From Neoceratodus forsteri (taxonomy: Eukaryota > Chordata > Ceratodontiformes > Ceratodontidae): DNA of 64,000 nucleotides. Both the position numbers and the translations under genes were made by a program. The notes beneath the pieces were generated by a model. It searched no databases and had not been told where the DNA came from. It saw only the letters and a program-made list of their open reading frames with translations. The stretch spans positions 605,836,501-605,900,500 of the forward strand of contig JADMNL010000023.1 in NCBI GenBank assembly GCA_016271365.2, written 5' to 3'. Shown here piece after piece: positions 23,560-35,363 of this stretch. How positions within the stretch are numbered: the first letter of the stretch is position 1; each line of letters starts with the position of its first letter.

Positions 23560-25200
23560 CTGCTGATCATCTGTTTAATAACAACAATATATACTGATGC
23601 ATACTCAAGCCATGCCTCTCCCTGACACATTGTACATTGGGGGTCATGCAGGACACTCCACAAGCAAACCAGCCCATGCCAATTGCCACTGAAGCATGAA
23701 TTCAGCCTCGGGAGTCCTGATTCAAACTCCATCTCTCCTAGAGACTCTGAGCCAATCTCAGACAAGCATTTTCAGGAAGAAGAGCTAGAACACCCACCAA
23801 AAGTTTTTAAATCTGCACCAGTGGCTGTCTTCTGTTTTCTGCCACCAGTCCCAGTCTGAGTCATATCAGGGTCATGTAGGGCACTCCACAAAAATTCAGC
23901 TGACCCTCCATCACCAATCACCACCTGGTCCTGAATTCAGTCCTTGGGAGCCCTGACTCCAAGCCACGCCTCTCCCAGATACTCTGAACCAGTCACAGAT
24001 CAGCTTTTGCAGGAGGAGCAAGAAAGCCTACTGAAAGTTTTTGTCATCTGCAGCAATGGCTTTCCCCTGTTTTCTGCCACCAGTCCAAGTCTGATCCACT
24101 TCTGAGGTCTTGTATAGAACTCCACAAGCAAACCAGCCCACACTTCATCACTGATCAATGCTGGAGCCTGGATTCAGCCCACTGGAGTGCTGACTAAAGC
24201 TGCATCTATCCTGAGATTCTCAGACAAACACAGACCAGCTTTCATGGGAAAACAGTCAAAGTCTGAGTCACATCAGGAGTCATGTAGGTTGCATATGACC
24301 CAGGTTGCACTGGAAGACAAACAACTTGTTGTTCAGTGTGCCTTCCTGGTGAAACATTTCAATAAATAAAATAAAATAAATAAATGTAGGGCACTCAACA
24401 AGCAAACCAGCCCACTCTTCATTGATGATCACCACTGGAGCCTGAATTCAGCCCACAGGAGCCTTGACTTGAGCCATGCATTGCCTAGAGTCTCTGAGTG
24501 AATCACAGACCAGCTTTAGTAGGAGGAGGAGGATGAGCTAGAAAGCCCACCAAAGTTTTTCAAATCTGCAAGAACTGCTCTCTCCTGGGTTCTGCTGCCA
24601 GTTCAAGTCTGAGCCACATTGGAGGTTGTGTGGGGCACTCCTCAAGTAAACCAGCCCACTTCCATCCTCAGTCTCCAATGTAACCTGAATTCAGCCCTCA
24701 GGAGCCCTGACTCAAGCCTCACCTCTCCCAGAGACTCTGGAGCCAATCACAGGACAGCTTTTGAGGGAGTAACAGGAACTAGAAGCCACTAAAGGTTTCT
24801 GAAATCTGTACCATCAGCTCTCCCTGTTTTCTGCCCCAGTCTGTATCTGGGCCACATCAGAGGTCATGTAGTGCACTCGACAAGCAAACCAGCCCACTCC
24901 CCATTGCTGATTGCTGCTGGAGCCTGAATTAAGCCCCTCAGGAGCCCTGACACAAGCTGTGCCTCGCTTCTGTGGTAGTAGTAGGAGCTAGAAGACCACT
25001 GAATGGTTTTGAAATCTGTACCAATTTCGTTTCCCTGTTTTCTGCCACCAGTCTAAGTCTCAGCCACATTGGGGTTTGTGTAGGGCACTCTAGAAGCAAA
25101 TCAGTCCACCTTTCATTGCCAATTGTCACTGGAGCCTGAATTCAGCTCTCAGGAGTCCCTGATTCAATCAATGCCTCTCCCAAGGACTCTGAGCCAATCA
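23560..25200. repeat. tandem array, ~235-bp unit, about seven copies
   Basis: The anchor word cactccacaagcaaaccagc (with variants) occurs near 23652, 23880, 24117, 24389, 24633, 24871 and 25083, giving spacings of 212-272 bp. Each unit also holds a 'cctgaattcagccc' word, a 'gagactctgagccaatcaca' word and a 'ttttctgccaccagtc' word. The longest unit is stretched by an L2-tail insertion. Copies are clearly diverged. Confidence 0.88.
24290..24385 (+). mobile_element. L2 3'-tail insertion inside the tandem array
   Basis: tgacccaggttgcactggaa, then cagtgtgccttcctg, then an (aaata)n tail. The same layout ends the L2 pieces at 48.65 and 51.51 kb (cctggaaatgagtggctcag then tttcaaataaa). A short atgtagg word lies on both sides and could be the duplication. 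Extremely 5'-truncated. Confidence 0.65.
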
Positions 25201-25299
25201 CAGACTGTCACCTTCTCTATCTAGTTGTTGCCCTTTAGTGGTCCTGTGAGCTATGGTCCTCTGTGTGAAGGGTCACAGTGCAAAGGACAGTGAAGATTT

Positions 25300-26453
25300 G
25301 GGGCCTGATTTTAAAGGGATCATGAGAGTGATGCGTTGGGCTGCGGCAAACTCAAGGTGTGTCAGGGACCCTGTGCTTAATTTTATTAAGGGGTCCCTAT
25401 GCCATAAACCCAGGGTTGCTGCAGATGCAGGCTAGTGCCAAACATTTGGTGCATCTGCAGGAATTGCAGGAGGATCTGGACCCCCACCTGGTGTAACATT
25501 AGAGGGACTGAGAAGTTTGGGAGGAATCTGCATGAGAGGAAGGGTTAGGGTAGAAGGGGCATGAGGAGTGTCCTGGGGCACTGGGAGACAGTGGGCATGA
25601 CAGGGAGTGATGTGGCATCTGGCAGGAGTGCTGTTTGCATACTGCTACTGCTAATCAGATGGGAACACTTTGTAGGGGGTTGCCATGTTGAACAGTGACA
25701 TGGCACCAGGTGGGCACAGCCCAGGCAACTGCTCCATTGGTGCACAAAGTCAGGACCCTGTGGGTGGGGAGGCAGCTTGCTACATCATGGGAGGTGGGTA
25801 CTGGGGACTTTGGCAGTGCCAGGAGAATGTTCCTCCCCACCACTGGCAGCCTTCAATTCACATCCCCAGCTTCCATGCTACAGGATCCTGACTGTGTGCA
25901 CCTATGGGGCAGCTGCCAGGGCTGTGCCCACATGGGAGCCCATGTCACTGTTTGGCCCTGACAACCCCCACAAAGTGGTCTCATTTATTAACAGCAGAGC
26001 TATGCAAACAGCACCCCTGCCAGGTGTCACATCACTCCCTGTCCTGCCTGCTGTCTCCTTGATGCCACCAGGACACGCTCATGCCCCTTCTGTCCCTGGG
26101 TGCCCACTTTCAGATCACACCCCTTCACCACAATGTATGGCACTGACACAAGTCCCTTAGACCATGTCCTGGCTGGTATAAGTTGAGACTCTTGCTGTGC
26201 CCATGGCAGGAGCTTCAAAATATAAAGGGGGACATTGCAGCTGACTGTGGCACAAGCTCCATTGTGACTTGATGCATGGGTGTTTTCTTTTCAAGAGGTG
26301 GTGCAGGGTGGCTTGAGTGTAAGACATCCAATTTTGATGCATCCTGCATTTGAAAATTGGGATTGCCACAAAAGTGTGATGCAAAGTGCCATTTGCATCA
26401 TACACCTTTGGTGAAGGCACCTTGTGTCAAACAGAACCTTTTGAAAATCATGC
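25300..26453. mobile_element. long GC-rich palindromic element B
   Basis: The ends are gggcctgattttaaagg and, complemented from the right, tggcatgattttcaaaagg. A 3-bp ttg lies at both borders and may be the target-site duplication. The arms at 25550-25800 and 25850-26110 are inverted copies: cagtgacatggcaccaggtg pairs with complementary sequence near 25940, and gtgctgtttgcata pairs near 26005. The centre is near 25825. No coding capacity. The short duplication and ends suggest a Harbinger-like MITE; this is inference. Confidence 0.7.
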
Positions 26454-26619
26454 CATTGAGTCTGCCTGGGTCTGCATCAGGTTGACTGTTGACCAGTAAT
26501 GCTGCTCTCCATGCTGAATAAGGACTGCTGACACTGCTTCAGCTGCAGGTTCCACTCCACTCTGCCTGCTTTTGCAGTACCTGGTCTTATCCACCACCTC
26601 TGAAACCTCAGACTCACAA

Positions 26620-27225
26620 CTCCACCTCTCTGGGTTACCCTAAAATCAATATTTATATTATTAACTTTGGTAGAGCTTTCACTGCACAGGTTATATTTTC
26701 AACACCCTAAGGTGAACTCTTGTTAAATATTCACTGCATAGTTTATATTTTTAGTAGCACCCTGTCAGGATTATCAATTCTCCGTGCTTACATTGCTAAC
26801 TTTGGTTGAGTATTCTCTGCACAGTATATCTTTTAGTTTCACTCCATCTGGGTTACCCTAGCTCTGTACTTACATTGTTAATCTTCATTGAGTATTCTTT
26901 GCATAGTATATATTTTAGCTATACCCTTTCTGGGTTACCCTATTGCTAACTTTTGTTTTGTATTACCTGCAGTACTGTATATACTTTTAGCTACACCTAC
27001 CTGGGTTACCCTAAAATCTCCACCCTACCTTGTCAATTTTGCTGACGGTTCACTGCAGTCAATAATTTTAATTACACCCTGTCTGGGTTACCCTAAATTA
27101 TGCTTTTTACCCTGACAATTTTCTGAGTATTTTCTGCCCATTGTTAATTCAGCAGCACTTTCTGGTTTACCCAAAGTCTGATTTACCTTGCTAATTTTGC
27201 TGAGTTTTATTTGCACAAGCAAATT
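26620..27225. repeat. tandem array, ~85-bp unit, about seven copies
   Basis: The word ctgggttaccct (or a variant) recurs at about 26631, 26762, 26846, 26926, 26998, 27079 and 27160. Between occurrences lie tgctaactttggttgag and ctgcacagtatat words. The units are diverged and A/T-rich, unlike the 235-bp array before it. Confidence 0.85.
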
Positions 27226-27289
27226 GTCTGCATGTTTCCATATTTATACCCATTTTTAAACCTGCCTTGCTAGAATTGTTTTTCCTAAG

Positions 27290-27590
27290 CCTGAATTTGT
27301 TAAGTTGGAGGAGGAGGTTTAGGAGACAGATCAGAGTCATTTCTTGATGGACAGGGTGGTGGCAGGTTGGAATGGGCTCCATGAGGAAGTGGGTTCCTGT
27401 GAGACGGTGGATGGCTTTAAAAGAGGTTGGGACAGAGTAAAGGGAAGTCAGGGTCAAAAGGAGTGAAGCCAGAAAGGAAGGGTATTGGCTGGGTGGGGAC
27501 AAGAGTCCCTAGGTGGCAATGTGGACTTGCAATAAGAGCAGGCTTGTTAGATTAAAATACCTTATTGTGCTGTCAACTTTGTATGTCCAT
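27290..27590 (+). mobile_element. CR1 LINE 3' end
   Basis: Plus-strand reading gives FLMDRVVAGWNGLHEEVGS and TVDGFKRGWDRVKG, the CR1 C-terminal segment, followed by a short 3' tail with gtatgtccatatg. Confidence 0.8.
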
Positions 27591-28076
27591 ATGTTTATTA
27601 TAATTTATAGTATTGCTGCTGCATTATCTAGCTAACATTACTTGCTATTTGGTTTTAATGTAATTTCAGCTGTCAGAAAATCATTTAGCCTGCCTTCTTC
27701 ATCTGTCTCCTCCTCCTCCCTTTTCTTTCTGTCTCCACCCACTCCCTCTCATGTACCCTCATCCCTTCTCCACCACTCTCTTTCCTCTCTTTTGTCCCCA
27801 TTTCCTCCCTCCCTTTCTTCCCCTGCCTCTATCCTTTTCCTCCCCATTCACTGGTCCCCACTCATCCCTTCCCCTCTACCTGCTTTCATCCCTCCCTCCC
27901 TTTTCTTTTCCCTGCTTTCACCCTGGCCTCCTGTCCTCCCTCTCTAAACCCTGAGTTCCTCAACCGAGCCTTCTCCTCCCTCATCCCTTGCTCCCACTCC
28001 TCCTTCCCTCTGCCCAAGGAGACACAAGTCCTAACCCATCATTCTGCTCCTCATTCTGCTTCTCCTCCTAGCTGGT

Positions 28077-28100
28077 GATGTGCAGTCAAATCCTGGCTCC
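28077..28100 (+). other. relic 2A-like motif in the L2 element
   Basis: After a leucine-rich run (LLLILLLLLAG from 28044) the frame reads DVQSNPGS. The 2A consensus is D-(V/I)-E-x-N-P-G-P, so the Glu and the last Pro are changed. 2A-like sequences are known near the N-terminus of some LINE proteins. Confidence 0.65.
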
Positions 28101-28377
28101 CTTCTTCTCCCTCCTCCACTTCCTCCATTCCTAAATATCTTAGCATCTTCCATCTGAATTGTAGGAGTCTCCTCCCAGACTTGATCTTCTTAGTGTCTAG
28201 ATCTATCACCAGTATAATGACCTCCTGTATATTTCTGAATCTTGGATTTCCTCTAGAATACCAGATTCTAGTCTAGCTCTCCTGTCTACCACTTCTTCAG
28301 GCAGAACCACAGTAAATGGGTAGTGGTGTCACCCTTTATGTCCATCAAAACCACCCTGTTCCATCACTCTCACAGAA

Positions 28378-28560
28378 CAGTATAGCCTAGAGGTTAGAGA
28401 AACAAGATGTGAATGAGCTTGGTACATTTAGAAGACCTCAGTTTGAGTCCCACAACCTCTGAGCAAGTCACTTAAGTTCTGCAGTGCTCCCAGGTCACTA
28501 CTGAAAACAGGCATTGTGTCTAGTAGGCCTTACCTAGTTACCAAAGAGTAACAAAAAGGG
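28378..28560 (+). mobile_element. tRNA-derived SINE with MIR/CORE-like centre
   Basis: agtatagcctagaggttaga (A-box-like), then cagtttgagtcccac (B-box-like), then tgagcaagtcacttaagttc and ctcccaggtcac. The same family occurs in opposite orientation at 20740-20906. It is inserted in the L2 endonuclease region. Confidence 0.82.
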
Positions 28561-30420
28561 TCTGGGCCTTCCTCTCATGAATTCCTTCAAGCCAAGCTCT
28601 AACTTCCTCTACCCTACCAATCTTCCTTGGTGTTTTCTATGTCTCCCTAAAATCTCTCCCATCTTCCTGGTTGACTTCACCTCTACTCTTGCCTCCCATG
28701 CTTCCTCTTGTGAACTTCTCCTCCTTTAGGAACTTCAATATTAATTGGATCTCCCCAGCTGCCAGGCCCACCTCCCATAGGATTGCATCCCTTAACCTTA
28801 CCCAACTAATTACTAAACCTATTCAGCTCATTCCTCACTCCACCAACCACAACCCTCTGGATCATGTACTCCCCTCACACTCATAACATATCGTGGCAAC
28901 AAGTACCCTTCCAGATGCATTCTGTGACCTTACATGACCTTCTATATCAGGAAAGTCAGGCCCCTACTTCTCCCCAGAGTACATTTGGTCCAGGTTGCTT
29001 AACATTAATGCTCTCTAAATGATCTTGCTGCAACTGACTGGTCCCCACTTTACTCTGCCCCTGACAATGACACTGACCCCTTCCTATTCCACTCTAAATT
29101 AACCTAGGCTGGGACATGCACGCCACCTTAGAAAAGCCAGGGTAAAAGTTCACACCCCTGAATTACACCTGATCTTACTGACCAGCATTAGTCCTAAGAT
29201 CAAGCATAGACCCTTTTAAATTCTCCTAATCTCTGCCTGGCCTCTTGTTTCACAGGTCACTCAGAAACACTTGTACAAAAGCTGTTCACATAGCAAAGGC
29301 TCATTACTTCAACTCAAACCTCTGGAATAACCTTAACTCCCAGCCAAATTCTGGAAGGCTATCCACTCTCTTTGACCCCCTAGTGTGCACTCTCCCAGTC
29401 CTCTTGGTGGATGGTTCACTGGCCTCTGACCCTCCCTCTGTTGCTGCTCACATTAATGACTTTTTACCACTTGTGCCCTCCCTTCTCCCCTCTTCATGGT
29501 CCCTCCCTTTCATTACCCTCTCGCCTGAACCCTGCCCCATTCTGCCAAGGGCTTTCACTTCCCTCTCATCACCCCTCAGGAAACCTTGCTTGCCCTTTCC
29601 TTGTGCAACCTTGCTAAATCCAGCTCTGACAGGCTGGACCCCAAACCTCCACCTCTTAGCACCTGCCATTGCCTTTTCCTCACTCACCATCTCAACCTCT
29701 CCTTCTCACTCTATGCTGTCCTTTAGTCCTTGAAGGTTGCTAATGTTCTACTTCTTCTGCACAAGTGGGGGTGACCCCATCTCCCCATGTAACTTCTGGC
29801 CTATTTCTCTCCTCCCTCTCTCTCTAAAGCACATGACAAACTTGTCTACTACATGTTTGCTGACTTCCTTTACTGTTCCAACTGCCTATCCCCCTTCCAG
29901 TCTGCTTTTTGGAAGCACTATTCCACCTTTCCTCCTTGCTGCTTGTTACCAACTCCATCCTTACTGAGGTAGATTAAGGACACATCACTGTAGCTATCTT
30001 CTTCATCTGGCCAAAACCTTTGATTCAGTGTCCCACCTCTCCTCCTAGACAGGCTGAGCTCTGCTGTCTCAGCTCCCACTGTTGACTGGTTCCACTCCTA
30101 ACTCAAGGACCACCAACAGTCAGAAGAGGTTGGAGGTGTCCTGTTCTGTCCGCTGCCCATCCAAGCTAGGGTCCCATCATCTTCCTAATACTCCTCAGTG
30201 ACCTACCCTCTGCCTATGTCAACTTATATATCCATATATGTATGTATGCAGATGGCACATTTATTTACACCTCCGCCCCTTGGCTGCAGCTGTGGAAGGC
30301 CCAGTTCAACAGAACTTCCACAATGTTCTGTGTTGGTTCTGCACCAGCTATCTCCTGGTCAGTACTAAAAAGAGTGTCTATGACCTTTAGCACCAGCCAG
30401 CAACTGCCAGGTGCTCACCT

Positions 30421-30899
30421 TTTCCCATCTTGTCCATGCTGGATGTTACCCCGTTGAAGTAGTCCCACCTTCAAGTACCAGTGAGTGCCAACAGGTGCCC
30501 AGATGAGGAACTGGTGTAAGGATGAAGCCAGGACCCTGTAACAATTTGAGAAGACAAGGCAGACCATGTGATTTCCTTCTGTATTAAACTTGACCCATGT
30601 TAAATTGTGCAATCTGATAATAACATCCAGAAGGCCAGGGTCAATTTTCAGTGACCATGACTTAACCATAAAAGTTTATAAATTGCTGCTCTGTATCAAT
30701 TAAGCAGTAGTATAATATGAATTTTTGAACTTTGACATATTTACTTATTATATGCCTTAGTATATAACAATGTTGGATAGTCAAATAGCCCTCCTTGAAG
30801 CCATTTTGAGTTTCTACCAGTAGGTTGATAACACTCACCCAGGTTAACAATCCGTGAGTATTATTCTACAGAAACTTTTCTTTAACATTTTAATCACTA
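30421..30899. other. no gene seen
   Basis: Sequence between the truncated L2 and a CR1 tail. No recognisable element. Confidence 0.5.
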
Positions 30900-31775
30900 T
30901 AGAAACATAGAATTTTATGGCTGATAAGGACTGCTTGGCCCACCAATCTGTCCATTATCCACTACCTATAGTATCACTGTAGACCCTACTTGATATCCGA
31001 CTCTTTATTCCTCCTGCTTTCCTTTCCACTAAGATTCCCTTATGCCTATCCCATGCATTCTCAATCCCCACCACTGTTTTCAACCCCATCACCTCTGCTG
31101 GAAGGCTATTCCAGGAATCCACCACTCTTTCTGTGAAGAATTACTTTTTCATCTCTCTTGAATCTATCCTCTTCAGCTTCATAACATGTCTCCTTGTTCT
31201 TGAGCCCTTTTTTCTGAACAATACTTCCTCCTGTACCTTATTTACCCTGTGAGGTATTTAAATGTCTCTGTTCTATCCCCGCTCTCCCACCTCTCTTCCC
31301 AGATGGATAATGAGGTTCTGTAGGCTCTCCTTGTAGGGCTTTTGATGGAGACCCTGCACCATTTTAGTTGCCCACATCTGGACTGCCTCCAATCTGCCTA
31401 TGTCCTTCTGGAGATGTGGTCTCCAGAACTGGATACAGTACTCTAGGTGGGGTCTTACCAGCACTCCATATGAAGGCAACACCACCTCCTCTTTCTGCTG
31501 GTGATATCCCACCCTATGCACTCTAGCATCCAACTAGCCCTCCCAACTGCCTTGTCACACTTCCTGACCACCTTTATGGTGTCAGACATATTACTTCCAG
31601 GTCTCTCTTTCCTGCTTGGTGGTTGCTCATATCTCTCCACCCATTTTGTACTCTGCCCCTGGTTTCTGTGCTCTAAGTGCAGTATTCTGCACTTTTGCAT
31701 CAAACCCATCTGCCTTACCTTTGACCATTCTTTGAGCTTTAGTCTCACTCCAAAATTATTGATATTACTTTTGTA
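30900..31775 (-). mobile_element. CR1 LINE 3' part
   Basis: The minus-strand frames 31748-31455 and 31533-31273 give KLKEWSKVRQMGL-QKCRILHL and VLVRPHLEYCIQFWRPHLQK, then [18 protein letters not shown]. This is CR1 RT from just after the catalytic motif to the C-terminus. The 3' end is near 30900 with the octamer-type tail agaaacatagaat. 5'-truncated. Confidence 0.85.
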
Positions 31776-32929
31776 TGTTCTTACAGAGGATACATTGCTG
31801 AGATTGTTACTGTTTTTTTGTACGTCTGAATTCTCTGATTGCCAACCCAGCAGAGGATCTAGTTATTTGGAACCGAGTCCAAGCCAGTGAGTTATTCACT
31901 TAATTATGGAACAGAAAATAATAAAGCCATATAATTGATGGACTGCTGGCATAACTGTATATCATTAAAATGGAGGGTAGGCAGACATTCTTGCATGTTT
32001 GTCTCCTAAAATAAATGAGAATGTTTAATCCCACAACATTGGTAGATCCTGGGTTATGCAAGCAATAATATCTGACACTGTGTGCATATTGGGCTATTCC
32101 CTGCCTCCCAGGGCCATACTGAGGCCTGACATCACATGTAGAGGGCTCTTTAGTCCCTGCATGGGCAGGTATAGCCTATACTACCAACCCTGGAGGGTAT
32201 TATTGCACTTAGAAAATGGGCTATAGGTAACATTTTGTAAAATATTTTAAAAATAAAATAAATATCAATAAAGTCACTTTTCCTGTAAAGTAGTTCCTCT
32301 ATTGGAATACTTTTCAGTAGAGGCAGTGCTGTGTTTTTTTTTTTGTTGCTGGCTCACATTTTTTGTAGGGAAGGATTCTTCATCCCCATTCACTGTTTGC
32401 AAGTGAGAAGCATTGATCACAAGTGAGAAAAGACATTTTATTATTGTAGCAAGCTCAGCTGTTAGTGAGCGCTGACTAAAATCAGGAGTGACTGCATGTT
32501 CGGACCAGAAGGCTAAGCTGCAAGGTGAGACCAAACTAATAGCACTATTGTGTGGATCTTCTCTTTATTTATTACTTTTTGTTTTAAATGATGCTATTTT
32601 CAATGACTGAAGTCATTGGTTTATTAAGCGGACTGCAGGTGTGGGATACTACTCTTGCTCAGCCATTCCTTGTTCACTAAGTGAGTAAAACACACAGTGG
32701 CTATTTAAAAGTGAGCTTTTCATTTACACTCAGTGCTTTCTACTGTAAAAGGCAGGCAACACAGGGACCATTTATTTACTGGTCTCAATTGCCTGATAAC
32801 CACCAGGACATTAGTGAGTGCTCTCAACCAATAACAGAGCAAATTTTGTCTAACCCGTTGTCTAACATACAATTATTTAAAAGGGAACTGTAGTGACCTA
32901 TTCTGCTAAAGGTCAATGGCCATGTTATG
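31776..32929. other. no gene seen
   Basis: Unique-looking sequence. No repeat of known class and no coding signal. Confidence 0.55.
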
Positions 32930-33450
32930 TACAGGTCTACAAAATTATTAAACATACTGTATCTCTTAAAGAAACTGGACCGTTGGGTTCAAGAAATAAA
33001 TTAGTAAGTATAAACAAACAGGGTTTCATGAGAATAAGTCAACTATTGACACTATAGTCATCCTAAATTACCAAGGACAGAAGTATACAAATTGGAAAAA
33101 GGAGAAGTAGGACTGAGCATTAATTAACATTATACATTAGGTGCTCTTGATAACATAGACAGAAACATCTAAAGGAAAATTTTACAAAATGAGGGTATTG
33201 AACAATATATTTTGAAGTTGATATGTACTGCATGTTACACTGTAATAAATTGGTAAGGACTTGCTATATAGCAAGGATGGTAAACTATCAGAGGAAGTAC
33301 ACTCAGAAAAAGACTAAAACAAGGATACATTCTTGCTCCTACATTATTTAATCTTTATATAAAGATAATTGAGGAATTAGTGTTGATTAAGACAGATGTA
33401 CCCAATTAGATAACAGGAAAATAAATGCATTATAATTACTGGCTATAAAT
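32930..33450 (+). mobile_element. non-LTR RT relic
   Basis: Piecewise reading gives NKQGFMR, an LDNIDRNI-like stretch and then, after frameshifts, words resembling LKQGYILAPTLFNLYIK-IEELV (33290-33380). That is the RT region from the AFD block to the Q-G-x-x-L-x-P-x-L-F-N block. Very degenerate. It is possibly the same family as 20230-21830, given the shared LAP-LFN-LYI wording. Confidence 0.55.
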
Positions 33451-33952
33451 GTTTTCGATTGTGATGGACAGTTATTATTTGCCATAATGCAAACACGCAT
33501 CAACAATCAAAGCAGCTCTTGAGACTTGTGGTCTGTGTAGCACTGCTGTTAGTCAAATGCCGGCTTTTTGTCTGAAAACAAATTCTGTGTGCACATTTGC
33601 ATACTAAATAGTACCTTGAAATGAACCAGAAATTCTCTTTATCACAAAAAAAAATCAACAAAACCTTTTGCACGGAAGTCGGTTGCCCTCGAGACCCCTT
33701 GTCTGTTTCGGAGCACAGCAGTGCAATGGCTGCTTTTTCCCAGCTTGTAAGTGTTGATTCTCTGTTGGATCTCTGAAACAGTGACCTAAAATCAACTAAC
33801 CTGAAAAACAAATCTTCTCTGGCAGCAGCATCACAAGGTAATCTGATCGCCAAACTAGTTTTACAAATGAAAGTAGAGCAGGAAAGCAGATGAGACTTGA
33901 CGACACTCCTCAGCTTTTGAGGGAGGAAAAATTGATGGACAGTAACTATATA

Positions 33953-34112
33953 AAATAAATCATGGGGTGCTGCATTTACTAGACTTAATACACACCCTTG
34001 GTGTGTGATTATTGAATAAACTCCTTTAATGTCACTCTCTGGGTTTATGTAGCATTACACACGTTGGGTGTGTATTAAATTCTTGTAATGCATAGAACCC
34101 ATGCATTATTCA
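33953..34112. mobile_element. hairpin palindrome, family 2, copy a
   Basis: Near-perfect palindrome of about 150 bp: catggggtgctgcatttact at 33961 pairs with the sequence ending acccatg at 34103. The inner arms are ttaatacacaccc and gggtgtgtattaa. Its arm can be matched to the palindrome at 35364 (atgggg-tt then tttaataca-gccc). The 33480-33950 stretch to its left may be the body of the same element. Confidence 0.65.
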
Positions 34113-34499
34113 GTTAGGCAGAATGCATTAGAGAAAGAACTGAGTGCAGTGCCATAACTTGTTAGTAGCAAAGTGGGAGACAGCAAGGAAAAGCAGCTAT
34201 TATTTTTGACATTAAATTTCACTGGGTCTGCTCAACAATCATATTTGCAGTTTGCGCGAACCAATGTCATGATGTTGTCCTCAGCTTGTGAGAATTTCTG
34301 TCAGTCAGAGGCATATTAAGTCGGTGTAATGATAATTTATAAATATTATTTAGCATTTGTGCAAATCGATGACATAATTTTGTCCTGAGAAATCCTGATA
34401 GTGACAGACACAGCAATTCAGTGTAATCACATTTATAACATTTAGCAACCCATTCTAACATATGATTGAGTTTAGTATGCTGCCAGTCTGAAGTGCTTG

Positions 34500-34576
34500 T
34501 GCTGTGTCTCTCTCCCGCTGTCTCTTCACAGCAGTTGTCCAGGACTGCGATGAGCTGCTTGCCTCTTTCTGTCCTG

Positions 34577-34621
<45 letters not shown>

Positions 34622-34850
34622 CTGAAGCTGTGCTCCCCATCACTTTTGCTGGTTCAAATGTCCAGGTCTTCTACAGAAAACGGGCAGGTGAAAACAAGTT
34701 ACAGCTGTTGGTGAGCTGCTCGCATTGTGTTTCTGTCCTGCCGCTCTCTATAGCAGTTTTCCAGGACCATGGTGAGGTGCTCATGCTGTCTCTGTCCAAG
34801 GTGTTGGTATCAGCTCATAGGAGCATATGTGTGTGTGTGTGTGTGGGGAT
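34500..34850. repeat. (CT)20 microsatellite inside a two-copy direct repeat
   Basis: ctgtgtctctctcccgct...cagttgtccaggac at 34501 recurs as ttgtgtttctgtcctgccgc...cagttttccaggac at 34724, a spacing of about 222 bp. A pure CT run lies at 34580-34619 and a GT run at 34829-34845. The open frames here simply translate the CT run. Confidence 0.75.
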
Positions 34851-35363
34851 TTAAGCATTTAATGAAATATTTCAAAACATTTTATGCAAAATAAATGTTG
34901 GAAATGATTTTAGCACAATATTTCTGATATTTGTGTTTACATAAAATACATCAAATATGCATCTGTGGCTGTGGATTACTTTAAAGTGGCAGGATCGTAT
35001 GCATCAGCACAGCAAAACCATTACAGTGACAGCAATGGGAGTGCTGTAACCCATTATGATCATTCTAATGACTGGGATTTTGTAGTGCCATCATTGTTGC
35101 TGCCGCAGGGTGTTGCGCTTTCCCCACACTTCCAACCTGGAGGTGATATTATTTTCCAGGGGTGGGGTGCAACGGTGGTCTGATGGCACATCTGCCGGAT
35201 GACGTGGTCACTGCCAGCATGTGGGTGATGCTGTAATGTTGGTCGCCATTCTGGATTTCGAACTGACATGTTGGAACCTGGCAGGATGCACTGACATTCC
35301 TCCCACTGAAACAGGGAAACATAATTTCTGTGTGTTTTAAAAGGAATAATGAGTAGCCCATTT
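34851..35363. other. no gene seen
   Basis: Moderately GC-rich, with more CpG than its surroundings near 35090-35220. It could be the body of the element ending in the next palindrome. No coding evidence. Confidence 0.4.

Larger units (their letters stand above)
27690..30420 (+). mobile_element. L2-like LINE, nearly full coding span, degenerate
   Basis: A pyrimidine-rich start leads to a 2A-like relic at 28077. Then comes the endonuclease opening HLNCRSLLPDL (28151), interrupted by a SINE at 28378-28560, then IAKAHYFNSNLWNNLNSQPN (29298). RT blocks follow: CNFWPISLLPL (29790), a YQSGFRK-like region near 29890, LLSDLPSAY (30191) and MYADG (the second catalytic aspartate lost, 30245-30256). Many frameshifts. 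The order 2A-like, EN, RT is that of L2-clade elements. The 3' tail is missing. Confidence 0.82.

Noticed and set aside
27642..27954. Ser/Pro-rich secreted-looking proteins
   Set aside because: A pyrimidine-rich stretch at the start of the L2-like element that makes Ser/Pro/Leu-rich translations in every frame.
33500..33853. 117-residue minus-strand frame
   Set aside because: No recognisable domain and no splice context; it lies in the likely body of a hairpin MITE.
34455..34643. Arg-Glu repeat protein frame (and Ser-Leu repeat on the other strand)
   Set aside because: It is the translation of a (CT)20 microsatellite in different frames; no other protein feature.
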